64,000 nucleotides of DNA from Aradus depressus (Eukaryota; Arthropoda; Insecta; Hemiptera; Aradidae). The DNA lies in assembly GCA_963662175.1 (NCBI GenBank), contig OY759221.1:29561027-29625026 (forward strand), given 5' to 3'. Below are positions 42,801-53,536 of this stretch, one piece after another. How positions within the stretch are numbered: the first letter of the stretch is position 1; each line of letters begins with the position of its first letter. Below the pieces are notes generated by a model. The model was not told where the DNA came from. It ran no database searches and worked only from the letters and a program-made list of their open reading frames with translations. The position numbers and the translations under genes are program-made.

Positions 42801-43383
42801 TAATTATTATTATTATTTATTATTTTTAATTTTATTATTTTATATATATATATAATTGTTACTTATCACAATAGAAGTGCCACTGATGATGACGCTATAG
42901 TGTTGAAAACCACTTCTACTAATTGTTTTTTATGCACATTGTAGAATGAGATAAAAAATAACTGTTTTGGTGAATGTGAAGGATGATTCTTGAATGTTCA
43001 ATGTAAAAACATATTTTTAGTGTGTTAGAATAATCCCCTTGTCACAAATCTCCTGATCGCTACATAGAGTCCTGTGTGAATGTCCATGCTTCATTAGCGC
43101 TATTCAGTGCCTTCAGGTGGATTCAACGAAGCCCCACTCCATGTATTGATGAATCCGTTATCTCTCATCAAAACTAGCATTGAACCTATGATTTGAGCCC
43201 CGAAACTAGTCTCATTTCCTATTGGCTTACTAAAAGAAATTTATAGAACTAAAATTATGTCATAACTTAGTGTAAAACCGTGACCAATTTTTACATCCAG
43301 TAGGGGATATTACTAGTAAATACATATATACAAAAAATACAAAAATCATCGGTGAAGAACGAATTAATCAATCAACTTTTAGC
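42801..43383. other. unassigned, with CTGATGA/GAAA hairpin
   Basis: At 42885-42930 (+): AGAAGTG-CCA-CTGATGATG-ACGCTATAGTGT-TGAAAAC-CACTTCT. The outer 7-bp arms pair, the inner ACGC/GTGT pair and CTGATGA/GAAA lie between. (ATT)n and (TA)n precede it. 43341-43385 holds a family Q end (minus). Confidence 0.5.
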
Positions 43384-44018
43384 CCCCACGTCCAAAATCC
43401 GGCCGGGTCCCCCAACCTACCTTATCGGCGTTTCCCGAAAAAACTCGAGATCAGGCATCCATGCTCTTGGCTGTGTTACGCCGAGGATGGTCGCAGGTGG
43501 GCTGAGTTACTAGCAACCCGCGGTCATCCCCGGAACCACGCTAAACTGCCCACTTTACCTTCCGCCAGGAGGCGACGAATCGTCCGAACTCCGGTTAGTC
43601 AGCCTCACTCATCAGCTTCCTCGGGTTTAGTCCCAGGTACGATCCTGTCCGGCGTATTAACTCCACCCTAGGCCCGTCGTACAGCGGGCATTCGAGAACT
43701 ACGTGTTCTGCAGTCGAGCAGTTCGGGCTGTCCTTCTTCTTGAAAAAGAAGAGCTTGGAGTTGAAATCCCCGTGACCCGATAGTATCTGGGACGTCCAGT
43801 GGTCCGGCTTTACCCAAACAGATTCAAGTCTTGCCCGGACGTTTGGAAAGTAAGCCCAGGTCGTTCCATCCATGATCGTGACCATCGCTGCTGCCATTTA
43901 TCTACTATCCACTCTTGGACTATGTCCTTACAACGCTCTGGTCTGGACTGTCCGTGTAGTTCCTCTTCCAGGGCTAGTCGCAAAGGCTCGTCGGTATCCC
44001 CTCTATATATAGAACTAA
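43384..44018 (-). pseudogene. R1-like retrotransposon C-terminus and 3' region
   Basis: Minus strand: RALEEELHGQSRPERCKDIV and QEWIVDKWQQRWSRSWM (about 44000-43865), a frameshift near 43870, then WTSQILSGHGDFNSKLFFFK, KKDSPNCSTAEHVVLECPLY and RRTGSYLGLNPRKLM ending at 43595. The LSGHG...C...TAEHV..ECP pattern is the R1-clade C-terminal zinc-finger area; here one Cys-x-Cys pair is lost by a short deletion (compare CSCGGVEIAEH at 48.5 kb). GC-rich compared with its surroundings. Confidence 0.8.
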
Positions 44019-44028
44019 AAAAATGGCT

Positions 44029-44088
44029 AAAAATGGCTTCTTTCGGCCAAACATAAGATATTATGTTTGGCCGAAAGAAGCCATTTTT
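44029..44088. repeat. perfect 28-bp inverted repeat with GATA loop
   Basis: Left arm AAAAATGGCTTCTTTCGGCC AAACATAA (44029-44056), loop GATA, right arm exact complement (44061-44088). It lies at the upstream edge of the R1-like fragment. No T-rich terminator logic applies in this genome; function unknown. Confidence 0.95.
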
Positions 44089-44690
44089 TTAAGGAATACC
44101 CGCCAAAATATATCATATTGTAAAGTCTTTATGAAGTAGACGATATGACAATGTAGTTGAAGCCCGGGAATGAATAAAATAATTTAAAAAAAAAAAAATG
44201 TTCTAACCCTTCAACTTTTCAATTATCTCTTTCTTATTTTTATTTCACAAAAAAATAAAATCTACATACAATTTGGTGACATCTTTATGCCTGAGGGGCA
44301 GTTAGATGAAGTGATCTTTCAAAGTAGCAAACAAGCGGCTGTGATACCCCGAATATATTTTGTGGCAAATAAATAAAAAAAAAAGGAAATAAATAAAGTA
44401 AATAAATAAAAACAGTCCGATAAGATAAAGCACACACTCAACGTGGTTTGTTTGTTTTACTTTTTTCATATTTTTTTTTATGCTTTTATTTCATTTTTTC
44501 ACTTTTTTTTTTATCTTTTTGTTTTTACTTTCCTAAAAATTTTATATTTTGGTCAATATATAAAACACAAGGTCAAAAGGGGCTTTAAAGCTGTTACACA
44601 GAAAAACTTTAAGCGATTGGGAAGATGTGAAAAAAAAAAAATTATTTAAGTGAAACCTTTGAAATAACATTTTCAAACTGTTCAGTAATC
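44089..44690. other. AT-rich stretch
   Basis: TATGACAATGTAGTTGAAGC CCGGGAATGA at 44140-44175 is the end of a SINE1 (plus). Otherwise A/T tracts and T-rich low complexity at 44440-44560. Confidence 0.5.
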
Positions 44691-44974
44691 AGTCAGAAAT
44701 TCTATGATACGTTTTCACAGGAATTTAATGTTTTCCGACACTGATTTCAAAAATAAAACAACATTTCCCTGTCTATCTTTTTGTCTATGAACACGATAAC
44801 TCCCGATAGGCTATTATTGTAATTCGACATGAATTTTTATATGTGAATCCACAATTCCATATTGATTTTCAGCCAAATCGTCCTAAGGGGAGTGGGGAAT
44901 TAGAGGAGGGAGACTTAGCTTCCGAAGTTATTTCATATGCAGATTATCGAGAGACTGATTATTATTTTGTAGAG
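44691..44974 (+). repeat. family R copy
   Basis: CAGTCAGAAATTCTATGATA, GGAATTTAATGTTTTCCGAC, ACACGATAACTCCCGATAGG and TTGATTTTCAGCCAAATCGT in family R order. Confidence 0.65.
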
Positions 44975-45287
44975 AGCTCTTCTGAGCTCAAGATTGTGGA
45001 TCCGAAACCCGACCGAGGCCCTTAGTTTATTTTATCTGGAAGGTAAAATAAACTTAAGCAAGCCGTCCTTCGGATGGGACGTTAAGCGATGGACCCGATA
45101 CTGTATGATGTCAGATACTCGTTAAAGACCCCTGCCCCAGGTGAATAAAAATTTAGGGTAGGCCAAATTTAGGACTCCTACAGTAGAGTCGGGCTCATGT
45201 CCACCAGAGTGACGAAAGAGGGCTCTGGTAAGTAGGCGATATGACCTCGTAGTTAAAGCCCGGGCATGAGTCATAAAACCTAACCTA
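44975..45287 (+). mobile_element. SINE1 lacking its A-box head
   Basis: Starts at CTTCTGAGCTCAAGATTGTG and runs complete to CATAAAACCTAACCTAACCT. B box is GATCCGAAACCC. Three full tail repeats are present. The head was lost, as in the copy at 8127. Confidence 0.9.
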
Positions 45288-45945
45288 ACCTATTGGAGAA
45301 AAAGGTTTTATTTTCACAGCTATAGGGAAAGTTACGTAATCGGTCAAAAATTCGATGTAAAGTTTTCAACGAAATTTCATGTTTTCCGACCTTTAGATTC
45401 CAAATATAAAAAAAAAAAATTCTGTCTGTCTGTGAACACAATAACTCCCGATCAACACGAAACTTCATATTTGTATTTAAAATCCCCTAATGACACCCAT
45501 TGTTTTTCAGCCCAATCGACCAAAGAGTGGGGGGGGGGGGGGGGGGGGGTTAGGGGAAAAGCTTAACATAAAAGCTCTAATAACTGCCGATAGAATGAAT
45601 GTATCGACACAAACTTTTATACGTATCTTCAAAACCTCATAATGATAACGTAAATACATTTATTACAACGGCAGTTAATAGAGTTTTTGTATCTAATCCC
45701 CCCTTCCCTTTGGCCGATTTGACTGAAAATCAATAGTTGTGCTTTAGAAGTTTCTGGATACACATATAAAATTTCGTATCGATAGATTCATTCTAACGAG
45801 AGTTATCGTTTTTATAGACACACAGATTTATTTATTTATTTATTTTTTAATTTTAGAATCAGGAGGTAGGAAACATGAATTCCGTTGAAAACTCGACATC
45901 GAATTTCTGACTGATTACATAAGTTCCCCTTATACTTCACTGTAC
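45288..45945. repeat. two family R copies in opposite orientation with a G run
   Basis: 45290-45640 (+): GGGAAAGTTACGTAATCGGT, CATGTTTTCCGACCTTTAG, ACAATAACTCCCGATCAACA; includes a run of about 19-20 G at 45531-45549. 45655-45940 (-): TTTATTACAACGGCAGTTAA, TTTGGCCGATTTGACTGAAA, GACTGATTACATAAGTTCCC. The two face each other, so this locus alone holds an almost complete family R inverted pair. Confidence 0.7.
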
Positions 45946-46592
45946 TATACTGAGGCTTCAGCCGCGATCTTGAGGTCAATAGGCTATCCCTAAACTCCTT
46001 ACCTCCTCATTATTATTATTTTCTTTTTTTACCAAAAAATACATAATACAAGTTACGATGTATTAGAAGGTAGAAACAGCTTATGTACTTGAAATGTAAT
46101 GTGATGTTTAAATAATGTCCACTTTGAATTCCATTAGTGAAGATTAGAGCCTCGTGAAAAGGGACATAGTTATTACCAGTACATAATCTAAGTACCTACT
46201 TAATATGATTATACTAAATGTTTGAGCAAACGCAGGACTTGTTGGTGATTATACTGGCGTTATTATTTACAACTCATTATAGTATTTAGTTAATGTAATC
46301 CATTTGTTTGTATAAAAACAAAAATTTTCCTCTTCATTTCATTCTATTTTTCCAGTTCGTCTTTTTCCGTCCTCTCAGTCTTCAATCAAGGTATTGAAAT
46401 ATGTATATTTAAAAAATTGATTATTTACTGGTAAAGATGGCAACAATATATATTCAATATATCGATATACTTGAATAAAATTCCTATACATTTATACTCG
46501 ATATATTACCGCTAGATTGTTAAAATATCGGTTAAAAATTAAAAAAAAAAAAATAGTTATACATATATAAAATATATATATATAATTCAATA
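45946..46592. other. unassigned AT-rich stretch
   Basis: No gene recognised; ends with TATATATATATAATTCAATA whose last 12 bases are the SINE target duplication. Confidence 0.5.
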
Positions 46593-46938
46593 GAGGGCGC
46601 CGGTAGCTCAGTGGTATGCGTGCTTGACTTCTGAGCTCAAGGTCGTGGGTTCGTAGCCCGACCGAGGCCCTTAGTTTATTTTATCTGGGAGGTAAAATAA
46701 ACTTAAGCACGCCATCCTTCGGATGGGACGTTAAGCGATGGTCCCGAGCCTGTACGATGTCAGGTACTCGTTAAAGACTCCTACCCTAGGTGAATAAAAA
46801 TTTAGGGTAGGCAAAATTTAGGACTCCCACAGTAGAGTCGGGCTCATGTCCACCAGAGTGACGAAAGAGCGCTCTGGTAGTAGGCGATATGACCTCGTTG
46901 TTAAAGCCCGGCCATGAGTCATAAAACCTAACCTAACC
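46593..46938 (+). mobile_element. SINE1, intact reference copy
   Basis: Complete 346-bp element. A box TAGCTCAGTGG (46604-46614), B box GGTTCGTAGCC (46648-46658), body with CTTAGTTTATTTTATCTGGG and GGTAAAATAAACTTAAGCAC (which can pair: TTTATTTTA with TAAAATAAA), end CATAAAACCTAACCTAACC. Perfect 12-bp target duplication TATAATTCAATA (46581-46592, 46939-46950). Probably transcribable by RNA polymerase III if promoter boxes suffice; that is inference. Confidence 0.97.
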
Positions 46939-46950
46939 TATAATTCAATA

Positions 46951-47607
46951 CTTACTTTAGGTATTAAGTTATATAAAAAATAATATATATGTACCTATAC
47001 ATAGGTTTACTTACTTAATTTCTTGAAAACAAGAAAATTAAACAACAAAAATATTTAAAGTATTAATAAAGTAATAAATGAATTTTGATGTAATTTTTTT
47101 AAAAGATTTCAGTTTGAAAATGACATTTTTTTAAGTTTAAATCAAAAAACAAAAATGGGATTTTAGTAAAATATCTACCTATAATTTTAAGAGTTTTTAT
47201 ATTCCCATTCTAAAAATGTAGGATCCTATAGATTTTTGATCAAGGAATTCATTTTTCATTTTGGTACCTACTTAAAATGGTTACAAAGATCACGCCTTGG
47301 AGCAAAAAAAAAAAAAAATTCTCAAAGGTCATGAAAGGTAAAAATTATCTATTTTTTTAAAAGGACGGGAAATTTTCTAAAAAAAGGTAACTTGAGTTTT
47401 TTTTTTATTTTTGCTTCGTTTTCGCGCAATTTAGAATTAAGAAAAAAGAAGAATTAAGACATTTAGAATTAAGAACCCCACAAAATTTGTCTCTCACAAA
47501 TTTTACTTTTGACTTGTAAAATTTAAGTCGGACTAAAACGTAATAATATGCGAAAATGTATCACACTATCTACATATTATTTTAAAGACAAAAATATAAT
47601 TAACAAT
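46951..47607. other. unassigned AT-rich stretch
   Basis: A/T-rich with long A and T runs; no gene. The last 11 bases (47597-47607) are the target duplication of the following LINE. Confidence 0.5.
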
Positions 47608-47937
47608 CGGCTCCCTTGTCACCTTCACAAGATTCATATTCTTTCATCACCATACTGTACCTGCCAACAGCAAGAAGAAGCGGATGCGAACCATTTCCTC
47701 TTGGCTTGTCCACTTACCAACTCAGAACGTGAAAATATGTACAGTGTCCTCATACAAAACAAGATGGTGCTCCCCACTACAGTGCAGTTAATAGTGTCGC
47801 GAACCAAAAACCGAGAAATTCTTGATACATTGTTTAGATACCTTTTTGTTAACCATATTGTTGTATAACATATCATTGTAAATAAATGGCTGATATGCTT
47901 AGACCATAAGGCCACAAACCAAAAAAAAAAAAAAAAA
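47608..47937 (+). pseudogene. 5'-truncated non-LTR insertion (C-terminal zinc-finger end, UTR, poly(A))
   Basis: Encodes RLPCHLHKIHILSSPYCTCQ then QQEEADANHFLLACPLTNSE and stops at 47866-47868. C-x-C...H-x4-C marks the C-terminal Cys/His motif of non-LTR RT proteins. A short 3' UTR and a 17-A tail (47921-47937) follow. The direct repeat TAATTAACAAT (47597-47607 and 47938-47948) is an exact target duplication, so the insert is only 330 bp. The open frame continues upstream to 47548, but its first 20 codons belong to the target. Confidence 0.85.
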
Positions 47938-47948
47938 TAATTAACAAT

Positions 47949-48384
47949 AAACTTACACAATAATATCAAACTGGGTGAAAATGATCTATGTACAGCTGTT
48001 TGGAGTGCTCAGTAGTTTTGAACCTATCTCAAATTCGAGAACATTTTGATAGTTAGAAATTTAGTAAGGAACATTTTGTGTGAGACACACTCGTGGTTAA
48101 ATGAGGAGGTAGTCAAAAGCATAGAACAAAAACTTTAATGTTGATTTCCCAACAAATTCAATTTTTGAGTTGTATCTTTATTCTACGACGGGTGCGATAT
48201 ATGTTATCATAGCAGGTCTCTCTGCCAGCGTCGCTTCAGTCTTCGGGGATTATCGTCTAAGAGGGACGTGATGACAAGGATCGAGCGACATCATTGTGGA
48301 GGTAAAGGTTGGAGACACATTAGGGAGCAGTCTTGGGATGGACCCCGAAGTAAAGTCTGATTTCAACACAGACAGAAAATTAGA
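47949..48384. other. unassigned stretch
   Basis: No feature recognised. TCGAGCGACATCATTGTGGA at 48279-48300 is GC-richer and may be more of the R1-like element that follows. Confidence 0.4.
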
Positions 48385-48640
48385 AAAACATGTTCAGGGG
48401 ACCTTATAACACCATTGGATGTCACAGGTGCTAACAGGTCACGGCGACTTCAACGCCAAGCTCTTCTTCTTTAAGAGGAAGAACAGCCCTGCCTGCTCGT
48501 GTGGCGGCGTCGAGATTGCGGAACACGTAGTCCTCGAATGCCCGCTATACGACAGGCCCTGGGCGGCGCTGATCCGCCGGACAGGTTCGTATCTGGGACT
48601 AGACCTGCCAGGACTGATGACAGAGGCTGGATGACAGGAG
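48385..48640 (+). pseudogene. R1-like retrotransposon C-terminus, second copy
   Basis: HWMSQVLTGHGDFNAKLFFF, KRKNSPACSCGGVEIAEHVV, LECPLYDRPWAALIRRTGSY and LGLDLPGLMTEAG, stop TGA at 48632-48634. Same family as 43.4-44.0 kb but with the Cys-x-Cys...His...Cys motif kept. The upstream part is missing and the 3' region is cut right after the stop. Confidence 0.8.
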
Positions 48641-49310
48641 CGTACATGAAAAAAAAAGATGTCTCCAAACTGTGAGAATGTTCTCTTAATACCTCTGAAT
48701 ATTTTTGTAAAATTTTAGATTTTTTGATATTAATGGTTCCGATGTACAGCAGTTCAAAGTTAGCCAAAAAACGTGATATCGGCTGCTCCCGGCTTATGGT
48801 ATCAGACAGAAAAGAACCCCCGACAAGATCCCGAGCTCACTCGGCCTTATTATTAGAATTCCGATGAAAACTCGATCTTGGATTGTTGCACATTTCAAAA
48901 TCGAGTAAACCTGGGCGGTATGTTTTTGGATGTGATGAAGCAAGTAGATTGGAACGTGGAAGGGATGGAGCCAGATTGGGGCCGGGGTGAATGCGTGTTG
49001 GCTGTCATGTAGCCCACTCATTAGTGTTTGGACCCAACTTGACTGGTCCTTATCTTGGGAGCTCACCTGCCCCCCCCCCCCCCCCCTCCCCTCCATCGCC
49101 ACGCCACACGGCCACCCCCTTTATGAACTCGTGTCACGGACCTCCTCAAAGGTCACTCCCCCTCACCCTCCTCCGTTATTTTATATCCTGCTACACCTCT
49201 GCCTAATCCCACCCGGAAAATAATTTGAAAAAAATATATATAAAAATATATAATACAATGTACTTCCCGAAATATTTGACTTAAATAGAGCCTTCCCCTT
49301 AATCCTCATA
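48641..49310. other. unassigned stretch with a C run
   Basis: C17-C18 at 49071-49087. No coding feature; no recognised repeat. Confidence 0.45.
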
Positions 49311-49991
49311 CTCCCTTAGTGCCGATAAATACATTACATCGCGAGTTATTAATGTTTTTGAGTTGAGGCACCCCCGTTAACCCCTTTTTTCTTTGACCGA
49401 TTTCGTGGAAAATTGATATGTATTTTCCACATGGAATTTTCACTTCAAATATGAAATTTCATGTCGATCCTGATCTCTGATTTGCTTTTTCTATAATTCC
49501 TTGCATATTTACGATTTGTATGAGACATCTTTAATTTTTTTGCAATTTTAAATTTAATACTGATTTTTACATTTATTTCGGCGAATATTTTTATTGTTTC
49601 ACTTTGAGTCCTAGTAGTGCTCCTCAAGCTCTTTACAATGACACCCGAATCAACGTCCTATCTAAATGCGTTATCACGCTACACTAATTTATAATTTTAC
49701 ACAACGCTAATTCGCAACAATCATCCGACGGCGCCCACACTAGCTCGATAACGTCATAGGCAAAACAAACACTGCACAACAAACACGTACAGACATGCTC
49801 TATCCATTGTGACCTCAACCACTGTGCTAAACGAGCCAATAGACGTTTTCACGTCAAAAACGCGATCGTGCTCAGCTACCTTTGAGCTACTGGCTCTCAT
49901 GTGTCACATGACCATGTTATGAATCATTGGAAATGTGAAGCTCACGCCTACTTTCAGCCTACGCCTTCCCATATCCCGTGCTTATACCGAA
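49311..49991. repeat. family R scrap, then unassigned
   Basis: 49311-49480 (-): TAGTGCCGATAAATACATTA CATCGCGAGTTATTAATGTTTTTGAGT and TTTGACCGATTTCGTGG. 49480-49991 has no recognised feature. Confidence 0.5.
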
Positions 49992-50516
49992 CTAGCAGTA
50001 ATACCCGGCGTTGCCCGGGGAACTTAGACTTTTCTCCCAATATCTCCTATAAGGCTATTCAGTTCCTCGACAGTACATTCATGATGTTATAATTTTCAAT
50101 TATTCATACGAAATAAGGCTTATAGTCCTTCAACTGTAGTAACGCTAGCTTTGGAGCTAAAACTAATTTATTCAAAAATATTTCTCATTAATCGTTGCAA
50201 TGGTTTTCGAGTTACAAAGATTGCGTGAGTGGATGCTGGGATGGACCAGGGGTTGATTAAAAAATAGACCTTAACCTTCCGGTAGATAAAACTTATCTAT
50301 TCAAAAAGATTCCTCATTAATCATTGCAGTGGTTTTTGAGTTACAAAGATTGCGTGGGTGGATGCTGGGATGGACCAGATATTGAGGTACTAATACGCCT
50401 ATAACCTTCCACAGACGATGACGAACAAATTTAAAAAAAAAATTAATCAAATCCATCAAGCCGTTCGTGAGTTATAGCGGTACAACGCACAGACATTTTC
50501 AGCTTTATGTATATGA
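49992..50516 (-). mobile_element. Helitron-like non-autonomous element 3
   Basis: Minus strand TC at 50516-50515 and CTAG at 49995-49992, with the CCCGG/CCGGG hairpin. A and T outside. Differs from element 2 by a few substitutions and short indels (e.g. TATGTATATGATAG at the 5' end) and has the same internal duplication of CTGGTCCATCCCAGCATCCA. Confidence 0.8.
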
Positions 50517-51061
50517 TAGTGCATTTTACTGCATTTGTCAATGTTCAGCGCCATTTAGTTAAATACAATGTGCGCAGAATTCGGGAAAAGATTACCCTGT
50601 TGCTCACCTCAGTACTGAGATGATTGAAAACTGATCTTCAAGCTGGAGAATCTTAGCTTCAGGTGTGATGATGATGAAGAGATTGGATTGGATGTCGTAC
50701 CATAATCCCTTCACTAAAGCTCTATCATCAAAGGGCCTGAAGAAACCTCAAGTTGATCTATAAGGCTTCAACCCTTGACGAAGGTTTCTTTCTAATAAGA
50801 TCTCCAAGAAAGTCGAATAACTTTTCAAGGGCTTCATCATATCCTGCCCTTTAAAAGCCGAATATCAACCAAGAACCAAGTAGTGATCACCCATAGCGGT
50901 AATTTATGAACATTTCTATACTTTTTCCATACATAATGAATTTTCCAGGAATTAATTCGATTTGATGGAGAATTGTGAAAGAACGGCTATATACGTATAT
51001 ATATATTGTTTAGAAAAAGTGATGCCATTAGAATATTTTATTTTTAATTTCTATTAAAAGA
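50517..51061. other. unassigned stretch
   Basis: No coding frame or repeat recognised; ACGTATATATATATTGTTT at 50990-51010. Confidence 0.45.
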
Positions 51062-51402
51062 TAGGTTGGGTTTTATGACTCATGCCCGGGCTTTAACTAT
51101 GAGGTCATATCGCCTACTACCAGAGCGCTCTTTCGTCACTCTGGTGGACATGAGCCCGACTCTACTGTGGGAGTCCTAAATGTTGCCTACCCTAAATTTT
51201 TATTCATCTAGGGCAGGGGTTTTTAACGAGTACCTGACATCGTACAGGCTCGGGACCATCGCTTAACGTCCCATCCGAAGGACGGCGTGCTTAAGTTTAT
51301 TTTACCTCCCAGATTAAATAAACTAAGTGCCTCGGAGTTTCGAATCCACGTTCTTGAGCTCAGAAGGCAGGCACGCATACCACTGAGCTACCGGCGCCCT
51401 CT
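51062..51402 (-). mobile_element. SINE1, near full length
   Basis: Head GAGGGCGCCGGTAGCTCAGTGG at the right; the B box region has lost part of CCGACCGAGG. Tail CATAAAACCCAACCTAT. TTAATTTCTAT and TTAATTTTCTAT lie near the two sides but not flush, so I do not call a target duplication. Confidence 0.9.
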
Positions 51403-51750
51403 TAATTTTCTATATCTTTTGTATTAAGAAGTATTGTAATCTCCAAAAATCCGAAATCCAGTTTTCAAGAGAATTTCACGTTTCCTCGATGATGTCTGTC
51501 TGTCCCAACAGCAATATGTGAACTTCAAAAGTGCTAACTTAGATTTGATTATATTCATGATTTAATCACAAATTTCTTCAAATAAAAGTTTTAGAGAATT
51601 CTAAATGTCTCATTTTATATGAAATACTTTTTTTTAAATGCCGGTCGGTTTGCGAAATATATTCCAAAAACCATCTTAAAATTACATCTCGAAAATAATT
51701 TTTTTAGACGTGTAATTTACACGAAAACTATTAGTCCTATCTACAAGATA
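51403..51750. other. unassigned stretch
   Basis: AATATGTGAACTTCAAAAGT and TGATTTAATCACAAATTTCT recall the dispersed repeat at 2780/24840 in inverse. Nothing coding. Confidence 0.4.
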
Positions 51751-51857
51751 GTCTTGAGAGTGCCGGTAGCTCAGGTGTAGCGTGCTAGCCTTCTGAACTC
51801 AAGATCGCTGGTTCGAAACCCAGCCGAGACCCTGGGAGATTTAAAAAAAACACTTAA

Positions 51858-53536
51858 CCCTTATGTCTACGGATGGGTCCAGCCAGACCCATTTCAAAAA
51901 CACTTATTAAAAAAAGTATTAAATTTTCCTCAGAATGAGATGAAACTTCATGATATCCTCAACGAGAATGTTGAGAACAGGTTCCTAAAAAGAAACTCCG
52001 AAAAAAATAATTTTTGTTGAATTTCTGTGAAATTTTGTAAATCACAACTTCTGGTCTACGGATGGGTCTGTTCAGACCCATGTATGTATATTTCTACCTT
52101 ATCTTTATTGTCAATCCAGGGTATTTCATAAATATATTATTTCACTTTAGTTTACAACTAACAATGATTCTAGTAAGCCGTAGAATTGTAGTTTGTGTTA
52201 TTTTCTATAAAAAATAATTTTTGTTGATAAAATGTTCCTCATTATACACTGAGTCGGTAAGTTTTTCCTCTATATTACTTACTTCATTGTTTAGCACCTA
52301 CTTATGCAACGATAGATGTATACGTGTTGGGGAAGCCACCAAACAAATGAAAATTTCTGAGCTTCTTGTATTTTTCAGTGCTTTGATACAAAATTCTGGT
52401 TGTGGTCTTTTTCTTACGATATGCTTCGCTGATTACTTTTGTCTTATTCGTTCAAATATACTGTTTTAGCATGAAGGAGGAAGAATGGGAGGCATATTAT
52501 TGTCGAATTGGTGACTTTTTGTCAAGAAACAACGAAGATTCAGATAAGGGTGCGGAGTACATGCGGAGTACAATGAGGAGTACATCCTTGATGCATTTCC
52601 TTCGGATGAGTTGATGTAGTTGAAGGAGAAGCTGATAAAGAAGATAATAGTGACTATGAAGAGGAACTGGCTGAGCTAAAGAATGGTGTTGTGTCACAAC
52701 AACAAGAACAAGATCATAGTAAATGTTTTTTGTTTCGAGATGGAACCAGATGGAATAAAATACCACCTTCATCAACTCGGGTACGAATCCACAACATTAT
52801 ACGTCAAACTGGTGGAACTATCAAAAGTTCCATAGGAAGAAATCCACTAGATATGTTGAAATCAATTATCACTGAGGACGTGGTTGTAATCATTATGCGA
52901 GAAACAAACAGAAAGGTGCTAGAAGCCACCGAAAGATAAACAATCTAAGTTGTGGAAAAGTGTGACAGTAAAAGAGCTATATGCATATTTTGGACTGCTA
53001 CTGGCCGCCGGGGTAAACCACTGCAATGCACAGCACACAAAAGAGCTATCGAAAACGAATGTTCTCTCAGTGTTTAGAGCCACAATGGCCATTCGGCGTT
53101 TCTGGGCCATTAGCCGTTTTATTAGGTTTGACGACCAGAGAACTAGAATGCAAAGACAAGCGACCGATAAAGCAGCCCCAACATTCTAAGCAATTTCAGA
53201 AATGCTTCAATTGTATTAGCAGTCAAGGGGAAAATAGTTAATAAATTTTTCTTTTAAATTTTGTTTTTTAAGTAATCTTTTGTTTATAGAAAAGCATAAT
53301 AAAAAAAAAATAAAGTTTTTTCATTTTTTGTATAAAAATTATTGAATAATTAATAAATAATTAATTAATAAATTAGTAATATAATTATAATTAATTAAAC
53401 GTTAATTTAGTTGAATTTCATTGAGTAAAGCTTTATTCCTTCCTTTTAGTAAGTAATTTCTACAAAAAACAAGTATGGGTCTGGCTGGACCCATCCGTAG
53501 ACTGACGTATCATTGAATGGTCCGTAGACATAAGGG
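51858..53536 (+). mobile_element. piggyBac-family element, 1679 bp, internally deleted
   Basis: Ends CCCTTATGTCTACGGA and TCCGTAGACATAAGGG are perfect 16-bp inverted repeats flanked on both sides by TTAA (51854-51857, 53537-53540), the hallmark of piggyBac. Subterminal palindromes GGGTCCAGCCAGACCC (left) and GGGTCTGGCTGGACCC (right) are added, plus a third GGGTCTGTTCAGACCC near 52064. Contains a broken transposase. Confidence 0.95.
52465..53189 (+). pseudogene. piggyBac transposase N-terminal pseudogene
   Basis: Starts around MKEEEWEAYYCRIGDFLSRN (52470); continues in another phase TRWNKIPPSSTRVRIHNIIR and LDMLKSIITEDVVVIIMRET (52746-52910), then W-K-S-V-T-V-K-E-L (52953) and YAYFGLLLAAGVNHCNAQHT, SVFRATMAIRRFWAISRFIR, FDDQRTRMQRQATDKAAP. 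This is the region before the catalytic core of DDE_Tnp_1_7; all three catalytic Asp and the C-terminal Cys-rich domain are gone. At least two frameshifts, an extra ACATGCGGAGTACAATGAGG duplication near 52560 and a stop at 52937. Confidence 0.85.

Noticed and set aside
46593..46670. Functional tRNA gene
   Set aside because: Only the A and B boxes and part of the fold are tRNA-like; the sequence is repeated about 25 times with the same non-tRNA body and has target duplications, so it is a SINE.
46931..46940. Chromosome end (telomere repeats)
   Set aside because: Only two to three CCTAA units, always at the SINE end and inside target duplications.
49070..49223. Proline-rich protein segments around 49.0-49.2 kb
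   Set aside because: Caused by the C homopolymer; two overlapping frames give similar Pro runs and neither extends into a domain.
52465..53189. Active piggyBac transposase
   Set aside because: Frames are broken and all catalytic aspartates are missing.
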